Of a DNA stretch of 10,025 nucleotides, positions 1 to 6,100 are shown in pieces (within the stretch, counting starts at the first letter, position 1; every line of letters begins with the position of its first letter). The notes beneath the pieces are model-generated. The model did not search any database, was not told the DNA's origin, and saw only the letters and a program-made list of their open reading frames with translations. Both the position numbers and the translations under genes were made by a program. This stretch comes from DATFWC01 sp045801465. Lineage in GTDB: Bacteria > Pseudomonadota > Alphaproteobacteria > Rhizobiales > Xanthobacteraceae. The stretch covers positions 1-10,025 of the forward strand of contig JBJMSU010000225.1 in the NCBI GenBank assembly GCA_045801465.1, written 5' to 3'.

Positions 1-53
1 ACACCGCCTGCCGCAAACTCGTGCGGGAACTTCAAATCGAAAAGCGGCACTAG
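1..53. repeat. CTAG-ended palindromic element, long-arm type, right half only
   Basis: Only the right arm and probably the loop lie in the window. The arm runs from about 21 to 53, carries the family core GAACTTC at 27-33, and ends in GCACTAG at 47-53. The distance from GAACTTC to the terminal G is 27 nt, the same as in the element ending at 6085 and 4 nt longer than in the two 76-nt copies. The left arm should lie before base 1. The arm is followed, after a 13-nt spacer, by the complete element at 67-142. Confidence 0.55.
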
Positions 54-66
54 GATCATAGACTTG

Positions 67-142
67 CTAGTGCCCCTTTGCTTCCGAAGTTCGTGTCAGA
101 GGGGGCCGCCATGTATCACGAACTTCGGAAGCGGGGCACTAG
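67..142. repeat. 76-nt CTAG-ended palindromic element, copy at methyltransferase start
   Basis: The arms at 67-95 and 117-142 pair perfectly: 10 bp (CTAGTGCCCC with GGGGCACTAG), a left-side TTT bulge at 77-79, then 16 bp (80-95 with 117-132), around a 21-nt loop at 96-116. Pairing extends 3 bp outward (64-66 with 143-145). The copy at 6101-6176 has identical segment lengths but a different stem sequence. The element covers the start of the methyltransferase gene: its right arm is translated, and its loop holds a Shine-Dalgarno-like run and the ATG at 111. No transposase is present, so it could be a MITE or REPIN-like non-autonomous element. Confidence 0.9.
98..113 (+). promoter_or_regulatory. 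Ribosome binding site and start codon inside hairpin loop
   Basis: AGAGGGGG at 98-105 lies 5 nt before ATG at 111-113. Both sit wholly inside the 21-nt apical loop of the palindrome at 67-142. This favours ATG 111 over the in-frame TTG at 78, which lies in the left arm with no purine run before it, and over GTG at 165. If the hairpin forms in the mRNA, the initiation region would be displayed in the loop on top of a stem of at least 26 bp. That is an inference from the sequence only. Confidence 0.45.
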
Positions 143-920
143 CAACCCGATCACCGATGATGCGGTGCTGGGCGGCCGGCTGCGGTTGAAGCAGCCGCGG
201 CGCGGACATCGCGTCGGCCATGACGCCATCCTGCTGGCGGCAGCGACCGCGGCCGAGCCGGGCGAGCGCATCGTCGATCTCGGCGCGGGCGTCGGCGCCG
301 CCGGCCTGGCGCTTGCCATCCGCGTGCCCGGTATCACGATGACGCTCGTCGAGATCGAGCCGGAGCTTGCGGCGCTCGCCGCCGACAACGCAAGCCGCAA
401 CGGTCTTGCCGACCGCGTGCGCACGGTTGCGCTCGACGTCGCCGCACCGCCGCGCGCTTTCGCGGCCGCAGGACTTGCGCCCGGCAGCGCCGCTCGCGTG
501 CTGATGAATCCGCCCTTCAGCGATCCGAACCGCCACCGGCTTTCGCCCGATCCGGGGCGCCGGCTCGCGTATGCGGCCCACTTGCCGCTCGAACGCTGGG
601 TGCGGAGCGCAACGCGGTTGCTCCGCCCGCACGGCAAGCTCACGCTGATCTGGCGCGCCGACGGCATGACCGAGGTGCTGGCGGCTCTCGGCGCCGCAGG
701 TCACGGGGCTCTGGCGGTTCTGCCGGTGCATCCGCGACCGGATGCGCCGGCAATCCGCATTCTGGTCGCCTGCGAAAAGGAGAGCGCGGTTCCGCTCGTC
801 GTGCTGCCCGGCCTTGTCCTCAACGATGCGGCCGGACGGCCCACGCAGGCTGCCGAGGCGATCCTGCGCGATGGCGCAAGCTTGCCGCTCGCGATGTCCG
901 CGACGATGAGGAGTGGCTGA
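111..920 (+). CDS. TrmN6-like N6-adenine methyltransferase
   Basis: Class I SAM-dependent methyltransferase of the COG4123/TrmN6 (YfiC) type, 269 residues from ATG 111. SAM-binding motif I is VDLGAGVG at about residues 55-62. The acidic end of the next strand is VEIEPE at about 80-85. The N6-adenine signature NPPF is at about 133-136. E. coli TrmN6 methylates A37 of tRNA1(Val), so a tRNA substrate is likely, but related COG4123 enzymes are not all characterised. The conserved part begins at about residue 15 (DDAVLGGRLRLKQP). The first 11 residues (MYHELRKRGTS) are encoded by the palindromic element at 67-142 and are unlikely to matter for catalysis. A longer reading from TTG 78 gives 280 residues but has no ribosome binding site. 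The gene stands alone, with a weak terminator just downstream. The fold and motif are clear; the exact substrate is not. Confidence 0.85.
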   Translation: MYHELRKRGTSNPITDDAVLGGRLRLKQPRRGHRVGHDAILLAAATAAEPGERIVDLGAGVGAAGLALAIRVPGITMTLVEIEPELAALAADNASRNGLADRVRTVALDVAAPPRAFAAAGLAPGSAARVLMNPPFSDPNRHRLSPDPGRRLAYAAHLPLERWVRSATRLLRPHGKLTLIWRADGMTEVLAALGAAGHGALAVLPVHPRPDAPAIRILVACEKESAVPLVVLPGLVLNDAAGRPTQAAEAILRDGASLPLAMSATMRSG

Positions 921-932
921 TTGATGCCTATG

Positions 933-957
933 CGCCGCTTACTGTTGGCGATTTTTT
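933..957 (+). terminator. Weak Rho-independent terminator after methyltransferase
   Basis: CGCC at 933-936 pairs with GGCG at 947-950 across a 10-nt loop, and one G-T pair can be added inside. A run of six T (952-957) follows after a single A. It lies 13 nt after the methyltransferase stop. The stem is short, so termination would be modest. Confidence 0.3.
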
Positions 958-1038
958 GCACGGGCGATGCTTTTCGCCGCGGTGTCACGGCCGATCGCTG
1001 CTGGAGATGGGTGTGAGGTGCGCTTGATGGCGACTCTG

Positions 1039-1140
1039 TCAGGCCGAGGTCGCCTCGCTGGAATCGCGAGGTTTTCCAGCATGATAAAGGGCGCTCAGGA
1101 AACCGATCAGCAGCACCACAAGGTAGATTTTGATGGCCAT
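1039..1140 (-). CDS. Putative 33-residue single-span membrane micro-protein
   Basis: The minus-strand ORF runs from ATG (1138-1140) to TGA (1039-1041). It reads MAIKIYLVVLLIGFLSALYH and then a polar tail rich in Lys, Arg, Asp, Ser and Glu. Residues 5-19 form one hydrophobic helix after a single Lys, so a small inner-membrane protein is predicted. A purine-only tract (AGAGAGAGA) directly precedes the ATG and could act as a weak ribosome binding site. The gene would be divergent from the S49 peptidase gene that starts at 1258. I recognise no family. Support comes from the well-formed membrane-helix-plus-tail composition in an otherwise empty 337-nt gap. The overlapping 70-codon plus-strand frame (967-1179) has no such character. 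A chance ORF remains possible. Confidence 0.42.
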   Translation of the reverse strand: MAIKIYLVVLLIGFLSALYHAGKPRDSSEATSA

Positions 1141-1223
1141 TCTCTCTCTCTACCCGTGTTCGGTCGGTTGTCCGGCTGACCTTGGGAGAGCAAGAAACAT
1201 TCCAACGGTTAAATTTGCGTAAC

Positions 1224-1252
1224 TTGAGCCGCGCATTGCGCCGTTCTATGTG
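1224..1252 (+). promoter_or_regulatory. Candidate sigma-70-type promoter for the S49-gly cluster
   Basis: TTGAGC at 1224-1229 and TATGTG at 1247-1252 are separated by exactly 17 nt. A start site about 6 nt after the -10 box would fall on or next to the ATG at 1258. No Shine-Dalgarno sequence precedes that ATG, so the transcript may be leaderless. The -35 box matches TTGACA at 4 to 5 positions and the -10 box is weak. This is a pattern call only. Confidence 0.32.
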
Positions 1253-1257
1253 TCGCC

Positions 1258-2148
1258 ATGACCGAGACCTCGATCCCCACGCGGATAGTCGACACGCTTC
1301 GCGCGATCGTGCCGCGGCGCTTTCGCGCCGACATCCCGGTGGTGCCGGTGGTGCGGCTCACCGGAATCATCGGCTTTTCCACGCCGCTCAAGCCGGGTCT
1401 GACGCTGGCGAGCTGCGCGCGCTCGCTCGAGCGCGCCTTCGCGGTGCGCAGGGCGCGGGCCGTTGCGCTGCTGATCAATTCACCGGGCGGCTCGGCGGTG
1501 CAATCGCACCTTATCTTCAGGCGGGTGCGGGCGCTGGCCGAAGAGAAGAAGGTCCCGGTCATCGCCTTCGTCGAGGATGTTGCCGCCTCGGGCGGCTACA
1601 TGATCGCCTGCGCGGCCGACGAGATCGTGGCGGATATCTCCTCGACGGTCGGGTCGATCGGCGTGGTCGGCGGCTCGTTTGGCTTTCACCGCCTGCTCGA
1701 GAAGATCGGGGTGGAGCGGCGCCTCTACACCTCGGGTGAGCACAAGGCCATGCTCGATCCGTTCCTGCCGGAGAACCCCAAGGACGTGGACCGCCTCAAG
1801 GCAATCCAGAAAGAGATCCACGAGATGTTCATCGCGCTCGTCAGCAGCCGCCGTGGACCCAAGCTCACCGGCCCGGAATCCGCCTTGTTTTCCGGCGAAT
1901 TCTGGACCGGCAGCAAGGCCCTCGAGCTGGGCTTGATCGACCGGCTCGGCGACCTGCGCTCGTTCCTGCGCGAGCGGTTCGGCGAGAAGGTCGCGACACC
2001 ATTGATCGCCGCCGAGCGCGGCCTGTTCGGCCGGCGGCTTCCCGGCATCGGCTCGGCGGCGGATGCAGAATGGGACCGCGTCGGACTGGCCGAGAGCATC
2101 GTGTCGGCGCTCGAGGCGCGTGCGCTGTGGGCACGCTACGGACTATGA
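1258..2148 (+). CDS. S49 family serine peptidase (SohB/SppA-like), soluble form
   Basis: A 296-residue peptidase of the ClpP/crotonase fold, family S49, which in other bacteria degrades cleaved signal peptides or membrane-bound protein fragments. The substrate-binding strand LLINSPGGSA is at residues 71-80. The nucleophile is Ser111 in ASGGYMIA. The general base is Lys163 in SGEHKAML. The Ser-to-Lys distance of 52 equals that of Bacillus subtilis SppA (Ser147/Lys199), so the catalytic dyad is complete in this short, single-domain form. No signal peptide or N-terminal membrane anchor is visible: the N-terminus up to residue 25 is basic and polar. The protein may therefore sit in the cytoplasm or bind the membrane peripherally. 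Its stop codon overlaps an ATG (ATGA at 2145-2148), and the next gene encodes a small membrane protein that could serve as anchor or partner. ATG 1258 is chosen because it agrees with the candidate leaderless promoter and no in-frame start with a better ribosome binding site is seen. Confidence 0.9.
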   Translation: MTETSIPTRIVDTLRAIVPRRFRADIPVVPVVRLTGIIGFSTPLKPGLTLASCARSLERAFAVRRARAVALLINSPGGSAVQSHLIFRRVRALAEEKKVPVIAFVEDVAASGGYMIACAADEIVADISSTVGSIGVVGGSFGFHRLLEKIGVERRLYTSGEHKAMLDPFLPENPKDVDRLKAIQKEIHEMFIALVSSRRGPKLTGPESALFSGEFWTGSKALELGLIDRLGDLRSFLRERFGEKVATPLIAAERGLFGRRLPGIGSAADAEWDRVGLAESIVSALEARALWARYGL

Positions 2149-2150
2149 CC

Positions 2151-2157
2151 AAGGGGG
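2151..2157 (+). promoter_or_regulatory. Ribosome binding site deciding start at 2163
   Basis: AAGGGGG lies 5 nt before ATG 2163. It sits after the ATG at 2145 that overlaps the S49 stop, so it can only serve the downstream ATG. This makes 2163 the better start for the small membrane protein. Confidence 0.55.
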
Positions 2158-2162
2158 TGCGC

Positions 2163-2351
2163 ATGCCGCCGGTGATCTTGTGGCTTCTCGGCGCGGCCGG
2201 GGTGGCCGTCATGGCGAAATGGCTGGTCAAGGAGAGCCGCCGCATCAACGACGAGCTCGACGCCGTCAAAGCGCAATCGGTCGGCGAGCCGGCAGCCCCT
2301 CGCTCGAGCCTCAAGCGCGATCCTGAAACCGGCGTTTACCGCCCGAAATGA
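2163..2351 (+). CDS. Small single-span membrane protein between S49 peptidase and glyQ
   Basis: A 62-residue protein from ATG 2163, or 68 residues if ATG 2145 is used. Residues 2-19 (PPVILWLLGAAGVAVMAK) form one transmembrane helix. A charged helical stretch follows (about 20-40, KESRRINDELDAVKA), then a flexible part and a conserved-looking end, DPETGVYRP. I recognise no named family. The end resembles the tails of small uncharacterised alphaproteobacterial proteins. The TGA at 2349-2351 overlaps the ATG of glyQ at 2348 (ATGA), so translation is probably coupled to glyQ. A role as membrane partner of the preceding peptidase is suggested only by position. An internal ORF by chance is unlikely given the strong ribosome binding site and the hydrophobic helix followed by a charged tail. 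Confidence 0.78.
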   Translation: MPPVILWLLGAAGVAVMAKWLVKESRRINDELDAVKAQSVGEPAAPRSSLKRDPETGVYRPK

Positions 2352-3346
2352 CCGCGTCCCGCGACCAGTCTCTCTCGCTGACCGACGCGCTTCCGGCGCA
2401 TATGCGCCCGGAACGCTCGTTCCAGGGCTTGATCCTGACGCTGCAGCGCTATTGGGCGGAGCAGGGCTGCGTGATCCTGCAGCCCTATGACATGGAGGTC
2501 GGCGCCGGCACGTTCCATCCCGCCACCACCTTGCGGGCGCTCGGGCCGAAGCCGTGGAACGCCGCCTATGTCCAGCCCTCGCGGCGGCCGAAAGACGGCC
2601 GCTACGGCGAGAATCCGAACCGGCTGCAGCACTACTACCAGTTCCAGGTGATCCTGAAGCCCTCGCCCAAGGACATCCAGGATCTCTATCTCAAATCGCT
2701 CTACGCCATCGGCATCGATCCCACCATTCACGACATCCGTTTCGTCGAGGACGACTGGGAGAGCCCGACGCTCGGCGCCTGGGGCTTGGGCTGGGAGTGC
2801 TGGTGCGACGGCATGGAGGTCTCGCAGTTCACTTACTTCCAGCAGGTCGCAGGCTTCGAGTGCCGGCCGGTGTCCGGCGAGCTCACCTACGGGCTCGAGC
2901 GGCTCGCCATGTATGTGCAGGGCGTCGACCGCGTGTACGATCTCAATTTCAACGGCCGCGAGGACGGCAACAAGGTGACGTACGGCGACGTGTTCCTGCA
3001 AGCCGAGCAGGAGTACTCACGCCACAATTTCGAATATGCCGAGACCGAGATGCTGTTCGAGCAGTTCAGGATGGCGGAGGCCGCCTGCCGGAAATATCTC
3101 GATGCCGGTTGGGTAACGGTCGGGAATACGCCGCGGCACCTGATGGCGCTGCCGGCCTATGACCAGTGCATCAAGGCAAGCCACATTTTCAATCTGCTCG
3201 ACGCACGCGGCGTGATATCGGTCACCGAGCGCCAGAGCTACATCTTGCGCGTGCGCGAATTGGCCAAGGCATGCGGCGAGGCCTGGCTGGCGACAGAGGG
3301 GGGAGGGCAAGTACATGAGCAGCGAACCGAAGAAAGGTCATTATGA
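2348..3346 (+). CDS. glyQ: Glycyl-tRNA synthetase alpha subunit
   Basis: The catalytic subunit of the heterotetrameric (alpha2beta2) bacterial glycyl-tRNA synthetase, which activates glycine with ATP and charges tRNA(Gly) in the cytosol. The conserved block FQGLILTLQRYWAEQGCVIL is at residues 25-44. Class II motif 2 spans AYVQPSRRPKDGRYGENPNR at 73-92, followed by LQHYYQFQVILKP. DDWESPTLGAWGLGWE is at 135-150, and motif 3 is GLERLAMY at 182-189. The length is 332 residues against about 300 in E. coli: roughly 20 extra residues before the conserved block and a polar tail after about residue 316. The start at 2348 overlaps the upstream stop; ATG 2402 (MRPERSFQG) would also give a full domain. 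The tail overlaps the CDGSH gene by 32 nt. glyS follows after that gene, so both subunits probably come from one transcript. Confidence 0.98.
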   Translation: MTASRDQSLSLTDALPAHMRPERSFQGLILTLQRYWAEQGCVILQPYDMEVGAGTFHPATTLRALGPKPWNAAYVQPSRRPKDGRYGENPNRLQHYYQFQVILKPSPKDIQDLYLKSLYAIGIDPTIHDIRFVEDDWESPTLGAWGLGWECWCDGMEVSQFTYFQQVAGFECRPVSGELTYGLERLAMYVQGVDRVYDLNFNGREDGNKVTYGDVFLQAEQEYSRHNFEYAETEMLFEQFRMAEAACRKYLDAGWVTVGNTPRHLMALPAYDQCIKASHIFNLLDARGVISVTERQSYILRVRELAKACGEAWLATEGGGQVHEQRTEERSL

Positions 3347-3560
3347 GCCGGTGCTGGTGGAGCTCGTCGCCGGCGAGACCTATTGGTGGTGCCGCTGCGG
3401 CCGCTCGCAGAGCCAGCCGTTCTGCGACGGCTCACACGAGGGCACCGGCATCGAGCCGATGGAATGGAACGTCGAGCGGAACCGCCGCGCGTTGCTGTGC
3501 ACCTGCAAGCAGACCAAGAAGCCGCCGATCTGCGACAACACCCACCTGACGCTGCGGTGA
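3315..3560 (+). CDS. Dual CDGSH-type iron-sulfur protein (MiNT/CISD3-like)
   Basis: An 81-residue protein with two CDGSH domains, each expected to hold a [2Fe-2S] cluster through three Cys and one His. The first motif is complete: Cys26, Cys28, Ser31, Pro35, Cys37-Asp-Gly-Ser-His41. The second keeps the ligands (Cys62, Cys64, Thr67, Pro71, Cys73, His77) but reads CDNTH instead of CDGTH. Proteins with two motifs resemble mitochondrial MiNT (CISD3) and bacterial relatives, with roles in iron-sulfur or redox handling that are not defined in bacteria. No signal peptide or membrane helix is present, so it is cytosolic. The ribosome binding site GGAGG at 3302-3306 precedes ATG 3315 inside the end of glyQ, giving a 32-nt overlap. 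Placement between glyQ and glyS suggests co-expression with the synthetase; a functional link is inference only. Confidence 0.93.
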   Translation: MSSEPKKGHYEPVLVELVAGETYWWCRCGRSQSQPFCDGSHEGTGIEPMEWNVERNRRALLCTCKQTKKPPICDNTHLTLR

Positions 3561-3572
3561 GCGGACGACTGC

Positions 3573-3607
3573 CGTTCGCGACGGCGAACGTTTCGATGCC
3601 GCACTAG
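3573..3607. repeat. Decayed palindromic element upstream of glyS
   Basis: CGTTCGC at 3573-3579 and GCGAACG at 3584-3590 form a 7-bp hairpin with a 4-nt loop. Downstream, GCCGCACTAG at 3598-3607 is identical to the right terminus of the element at 6101-6176, and the following CAA matches the flank of the one at 67-142. The distance from GAAC to the terminal G (22 nt) is close to the 23 nt of the complete copies. No matching left terminus is seen, so this is probably a remnant. It separates the CDGSH gene from glyS and has no T-run that would make it a terminator. Confidence 0.5.
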
Positions 3608-3622
3608 CAAGATTGGCTGACA

Positions 3623-5857
3623 ATGCCTGATCTTCTGCTCGAACTGTTCTCGGAAGAGATCCCCGCGCGCATGCAGCCGCGCGCCGCCGGGGAGCTGCAG
3701 AAAATGCTGACCGATCGTCTTGTCGCGGCCGGTCTCACCTACGAGGGTGCCAAGGCCTTCGCGACGCCGCGCCGGCTCGCCCTTGCGGTTCACGGCATCC
3801 CGCTCAGGCAACCGGACGTGAGGGAGGAACGCAAGGGACCGCGCGTCGGTGCGCCGGAAGCGGCCATTGCCGGGTTTCTCAAAAGCGCAGGCTTAAGCTC
3901 GATCGCCGACGCGAAGATCGAGAAGGATGCGAAAAAAGGCGAATTCTACGTCGCCGTGATCGAGAAGCCCGGCCGTCCTGCCATCGAGGTGCTCGCGACG
4001 ATCATCCCGGACGTGGTGCGGGCGTTTCCCTGGCCGAAATCGATGCGGTGGGGGGATGGCGATCTCACCTGGGTGCGGCCGCTGCACGCCATCGTCGCGA
4101 CCTTCGGTCCGGAAACCGAGGAGCCCGAGATCGTCCCGCTCAGCATCGACGGGCTCGCGGCGGGCGATGTCACCTATGGTCACCGCTTCCTGTCGCCGGC
4201 GCCGTTTCAGGTGCGCCGGTTCGACGATTATGCGCGCAAGCTGGAGCACGCCAAGGTCGTGGTCGATCCGGCACGGCGCGAGCAAATGATCCTTGCCGAT
4301 GCCAAGAACCTCGCCTTCGCCCAAGGCTATGAGCTGATGGAGGATGCAGGTCTTCTCACCGAGGTCGCCGGACTGGTCGAATGGCCGGTCGTCCTCATGG
4401 GCTCGTTCGATCGCGAGTTTCTCGCAATTCCCCCCGAGGTGATCCGCACGACCATCCGCAATAACCAGAAGTGTTTCGTGCTGCGCGACCCGCACACCGC
4501 CAGGCTCGCGAACAAATTCATTCTGGTCGCCAACAATGAGACGGCTGACGGCGGCAAGGCGATCATCGCCGGCAACGAGCGCGTGATCCGCGCGCGCCTC
4601 TCGGATGCGAAGTTTTTCTTTGAGACCGATCTCAAGACGCCCTTGGATGCGCGGCTGCCGAAGCTCAAGGACGTCGTGTTCCACGAACGGCTCGGCACCC
4701 AGGGCGAACGCGTCGAACGCATCGAGTTGCTCGCCCGCGCGCTGAGCCCGCTCGTCGGTGCCGACGAGAACAAGGTCGCGCGCGCTGCGTGGCTCGGCAA
4801 GGCCGATCTGGTCAGCGAAATGGTCGGCGAATTTCCCGAGCTGCAGGGCCTGATGGGAAGGTATTACGCCGAGGCGCAGGGTGAGGACGAGGCGGTCGCG
4901 CATGCGATCGAGGATCACTACCGGCCGCAAGGTCCCTCGGATCTCGTGCCGAGCGATCCGGTGGCGATTGCGGTGGCGCTGGCCGACAAGATCGATGCGC
5001 TGGTCGGATTTTGGGCGATCGGCGAACGGCCGACCGGCTCGAAGGATCCCTTTGCCCTGCGGCGCGCGGCTTTGGGGGTGATCCGCATCATCCTGGAAAA
5101 CCGCTTGCGCGTGCCGCTGCGGACGGTGCTTTGGCAGCACTTCGCGCCGGTGCGCAGAGATGAGGCGCTTGCCGAGGCCATCGCCGTTCTGCATCCGCTC
5201 CAGGAGCACATCGTGAACTTGAGCGCATCCGACATCGAGCTCGCCGTCAAGCTCGAGGCGCTGGTGTCGGAGCGCAACCGGGCGCTGACCGGACCGATCC
5301 TGGTGCAGGCCCACAGCGACCTCGACCAGACGAGCGATCTTCTGGCGTTCCTCGCCGACCGGCTGAAGATTCAGCTGCGCGAGCGCGGCGCACGCCACGA
5401 CCTGGTCGATGCCGTGTTCACGCTGCCGAACCAGGACGACTTTCTCATGATCGTGCGCCGGGTCGAGGCGCTGGCGCGATTCCTCGATACTGACGACGGC
5501 AAGAACCTCCTCGCCGGGTACAAGCGCGCCACCAACATCATCCGCATCGAGGAGAAGCGGGACGGCGTGCGTTACAGCGGCGCGCCCGATCCGTCCCTCT
5601 ACCTCCAGGACGAGGAGCGCGAGCTTGCCGCCGCCATCGACGTCGCCAAACGCCAAGCCCAGGAAGCGGTCGCGCGCGAGGACTTCGCCGCCGCCATGCA
5701 GGCGATCGCCGCGCTGCGCCCCAAGGTCGACGCGTTCTTCGACAAGGTCACCGTCAACGTCGATATGGCGGATCGGCGCGAGAACCGCTTGAAGCTCCTC
5801 GACCAGATCCGCGAGGCAACGCGCGCAGTGGCGGAATTTTCCCGGGTGGAGGGTTGA
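3623..5857 (+). CDS. glyS: Glycyl-tRNA synthetase beta subunit
   Basis: The beta subunit of alpha2beta2 glycyl-tRNA synthetase, needed for tRNA(Gly) recognition. The start MPDLLLELFSEEIPARM is the family's usual N-terminus, which fixes ATG 3623. Further landmarks are FATPRRLAL at residues 46-54, WPKSMRWGD at 137-145, RNNQKCF at 279-285, and HERLGTQGERV at 354-364 in the HD-like region. YYAEAQGE is at 414-421, and GSKDPFALRRAALGV at 472-486. A C-terminal DALR-type anticodon-binding region includes KRATNIIR at 634-641 and FFDKVTVNVDM at 705-715. The length is 744 residues against 689 in E. coli, intact from end to end. It lies 62 nt after the CDGSH gene, across a decayed repeat, and its ribosome binding site is weak. 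The large opposite-strand frame over it (3893-5947) is a GC-bias shadow. Confidence 0.98.
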   Translation: MPDLLLELFSEEIPARMQPRAAGELQKMLTDRLVAAGLTYEGAKAFATPRRLALAVHGIPLRQPDVREERKGPRVGAPEAAIAGFLKSAGLSSIADAKIEKDAKKGEFYVAVIEKPGRPAIEVLATIIPDVVRAFPWPKSMRWGDGDLTWVRPLHAIVATFGPETEEPEIVPLSIDGLAAGDVTYGHRFLSPAPFQVRRFDDYARKLEHAKVVVDPARREQMILADAKNLAFAQGYELMEDAGLLTEVAGLVEWPVVLMGSFDREFLAIPPEVIRTTIRNNQKCFVLRDPHTARLANKFILVANNETADGGKAIIAGNERVIRARLSDAKFFFETDLKTPLDARLPKLKDVVFHERLGTQGERVERIELLARALSPLVGADENKVARAAWLGKADLVSEMVGEFPELQGLMGRYYAEAQGEDEAVAHAIEDHYRPQGPSDLVPSDPVAIAVALADKIDALVGFWAIGERPTGSKDPFALRRAALGVIRIILENRLRVPLRTVLWQHFAPVRRDEALAEAIAVLHPLQEHIVNLSASDIELAVKLEALVSERNRALTGPILVQAHSDLDQTSDLLAFLADRLKIQLRERGARHDLVDAVFTLPNQDDFLMIVRRVEALARFLDTDDGKNLLAGYKRATNIIRIEEKRDGVRYSGAPDPSLYLQDEERELAAAIDVAKRQAQEAVAREDFAAAMQAIAALRPKVDAFFDKVTVNVDMADRRENRLKLLDQIREATRAVAEFSRVEG

Positions 5858-5884
5858 CGATCGCGACCGCCGCCCAGTGTCCCG

Positions 5885-5934
5885 ATTCCCAAGCTCGCAA
5901 AGCCTTGCAGCACCTCTCATGCGAACTTCGGAAT
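5885..5934. repeat. Decayed palindromic element downstream of glyS
   Basis: ATTCCCAAGCTCGCA at 5885-5899 pairs with TGCGAACTTCGGAAT at 5920-5934 at 13 of 15 positions, across a 20-nt loop. The right arm carries the family core GCGAACTTCGGAA, also found in the element ending at 6085. Neither terminal CTAG is recognisable. It begins 28 nt after the glyS stop. It may form a hairpin in the glyS 3' untranslated region, but no T-run follows. Confidence 0.55.
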
Positions 5935-5962
5935 GAAAGACACACAAGCAAGCTTGTTGATT

Positions 5963-6085
5963 CTGATGCCCCTTTTGAAGTTCGCAATCGAACTCGCGGC
6001 GAACATATGCGAACTTCCGATTCCGAAGTTCGCATCAGTTCGCCGCACACTCGAGTGCGAACTTCGGAATCGCAAGGAGCACTAG
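5963..6085. repeat. CTAG-ended palindromic element, long-arm type, nested hairpins
   Basis: The left end CTGATGCCCC (5963-5972) matches CTAGTGCCCC at 67-76 in 8 of 10 bases, and the right end GCACTAG is at 6079-6085. Pairing from outside to inside: GAAGTTCGCA 5977-5986 with TGCGAACTTC 6056-6065; TCGA 5988-5991 with 6051-6054; GCGGCGAAC 5996-6004 with GTTCGCCGC 6038-6046; ATGCGAACTTC 6007-6017 with GAAGTTCGCAT 6025-6035. The core GAACTTC thus occurs in both the outer and the innermost arms, as if one hairpin had been inserted into or duplicated within the loop of another. Confidence 0.8.
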
Positions 6086-6100
6086 GAATATCGACATTTT

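Noticed and set aside
924..1016. 30-codon plus-strand frame beginning MPMRRLLLAIFC after the methyltransferase
   Set aside because: AGGAG lies 10 nt upstream, but the frame overlaps the hairpin and T-run at 933-957 and loses any protein-like character after 12 residues.
967..1179. 70-codon plus-strand frame in the 921-1257 gap
   Set aside because: No ribosome binding site and no domain or membrane character. The minus-strand micro-protein frame across the same bases is more protein-like.
1208..1223. GTTA/TAAC dyad resembling a CtrA box
   Set aside because: The spacing and half-site sequence do not match TTAA-N7-TTAA on either strand.
3893..5947. 684-codon minus-strand open frame opposite glyS
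   Set aside because: glyS is unmistakable and full length. The opposite frame lacks any recognisable domain and is the expected result of strong third-position GC bias.
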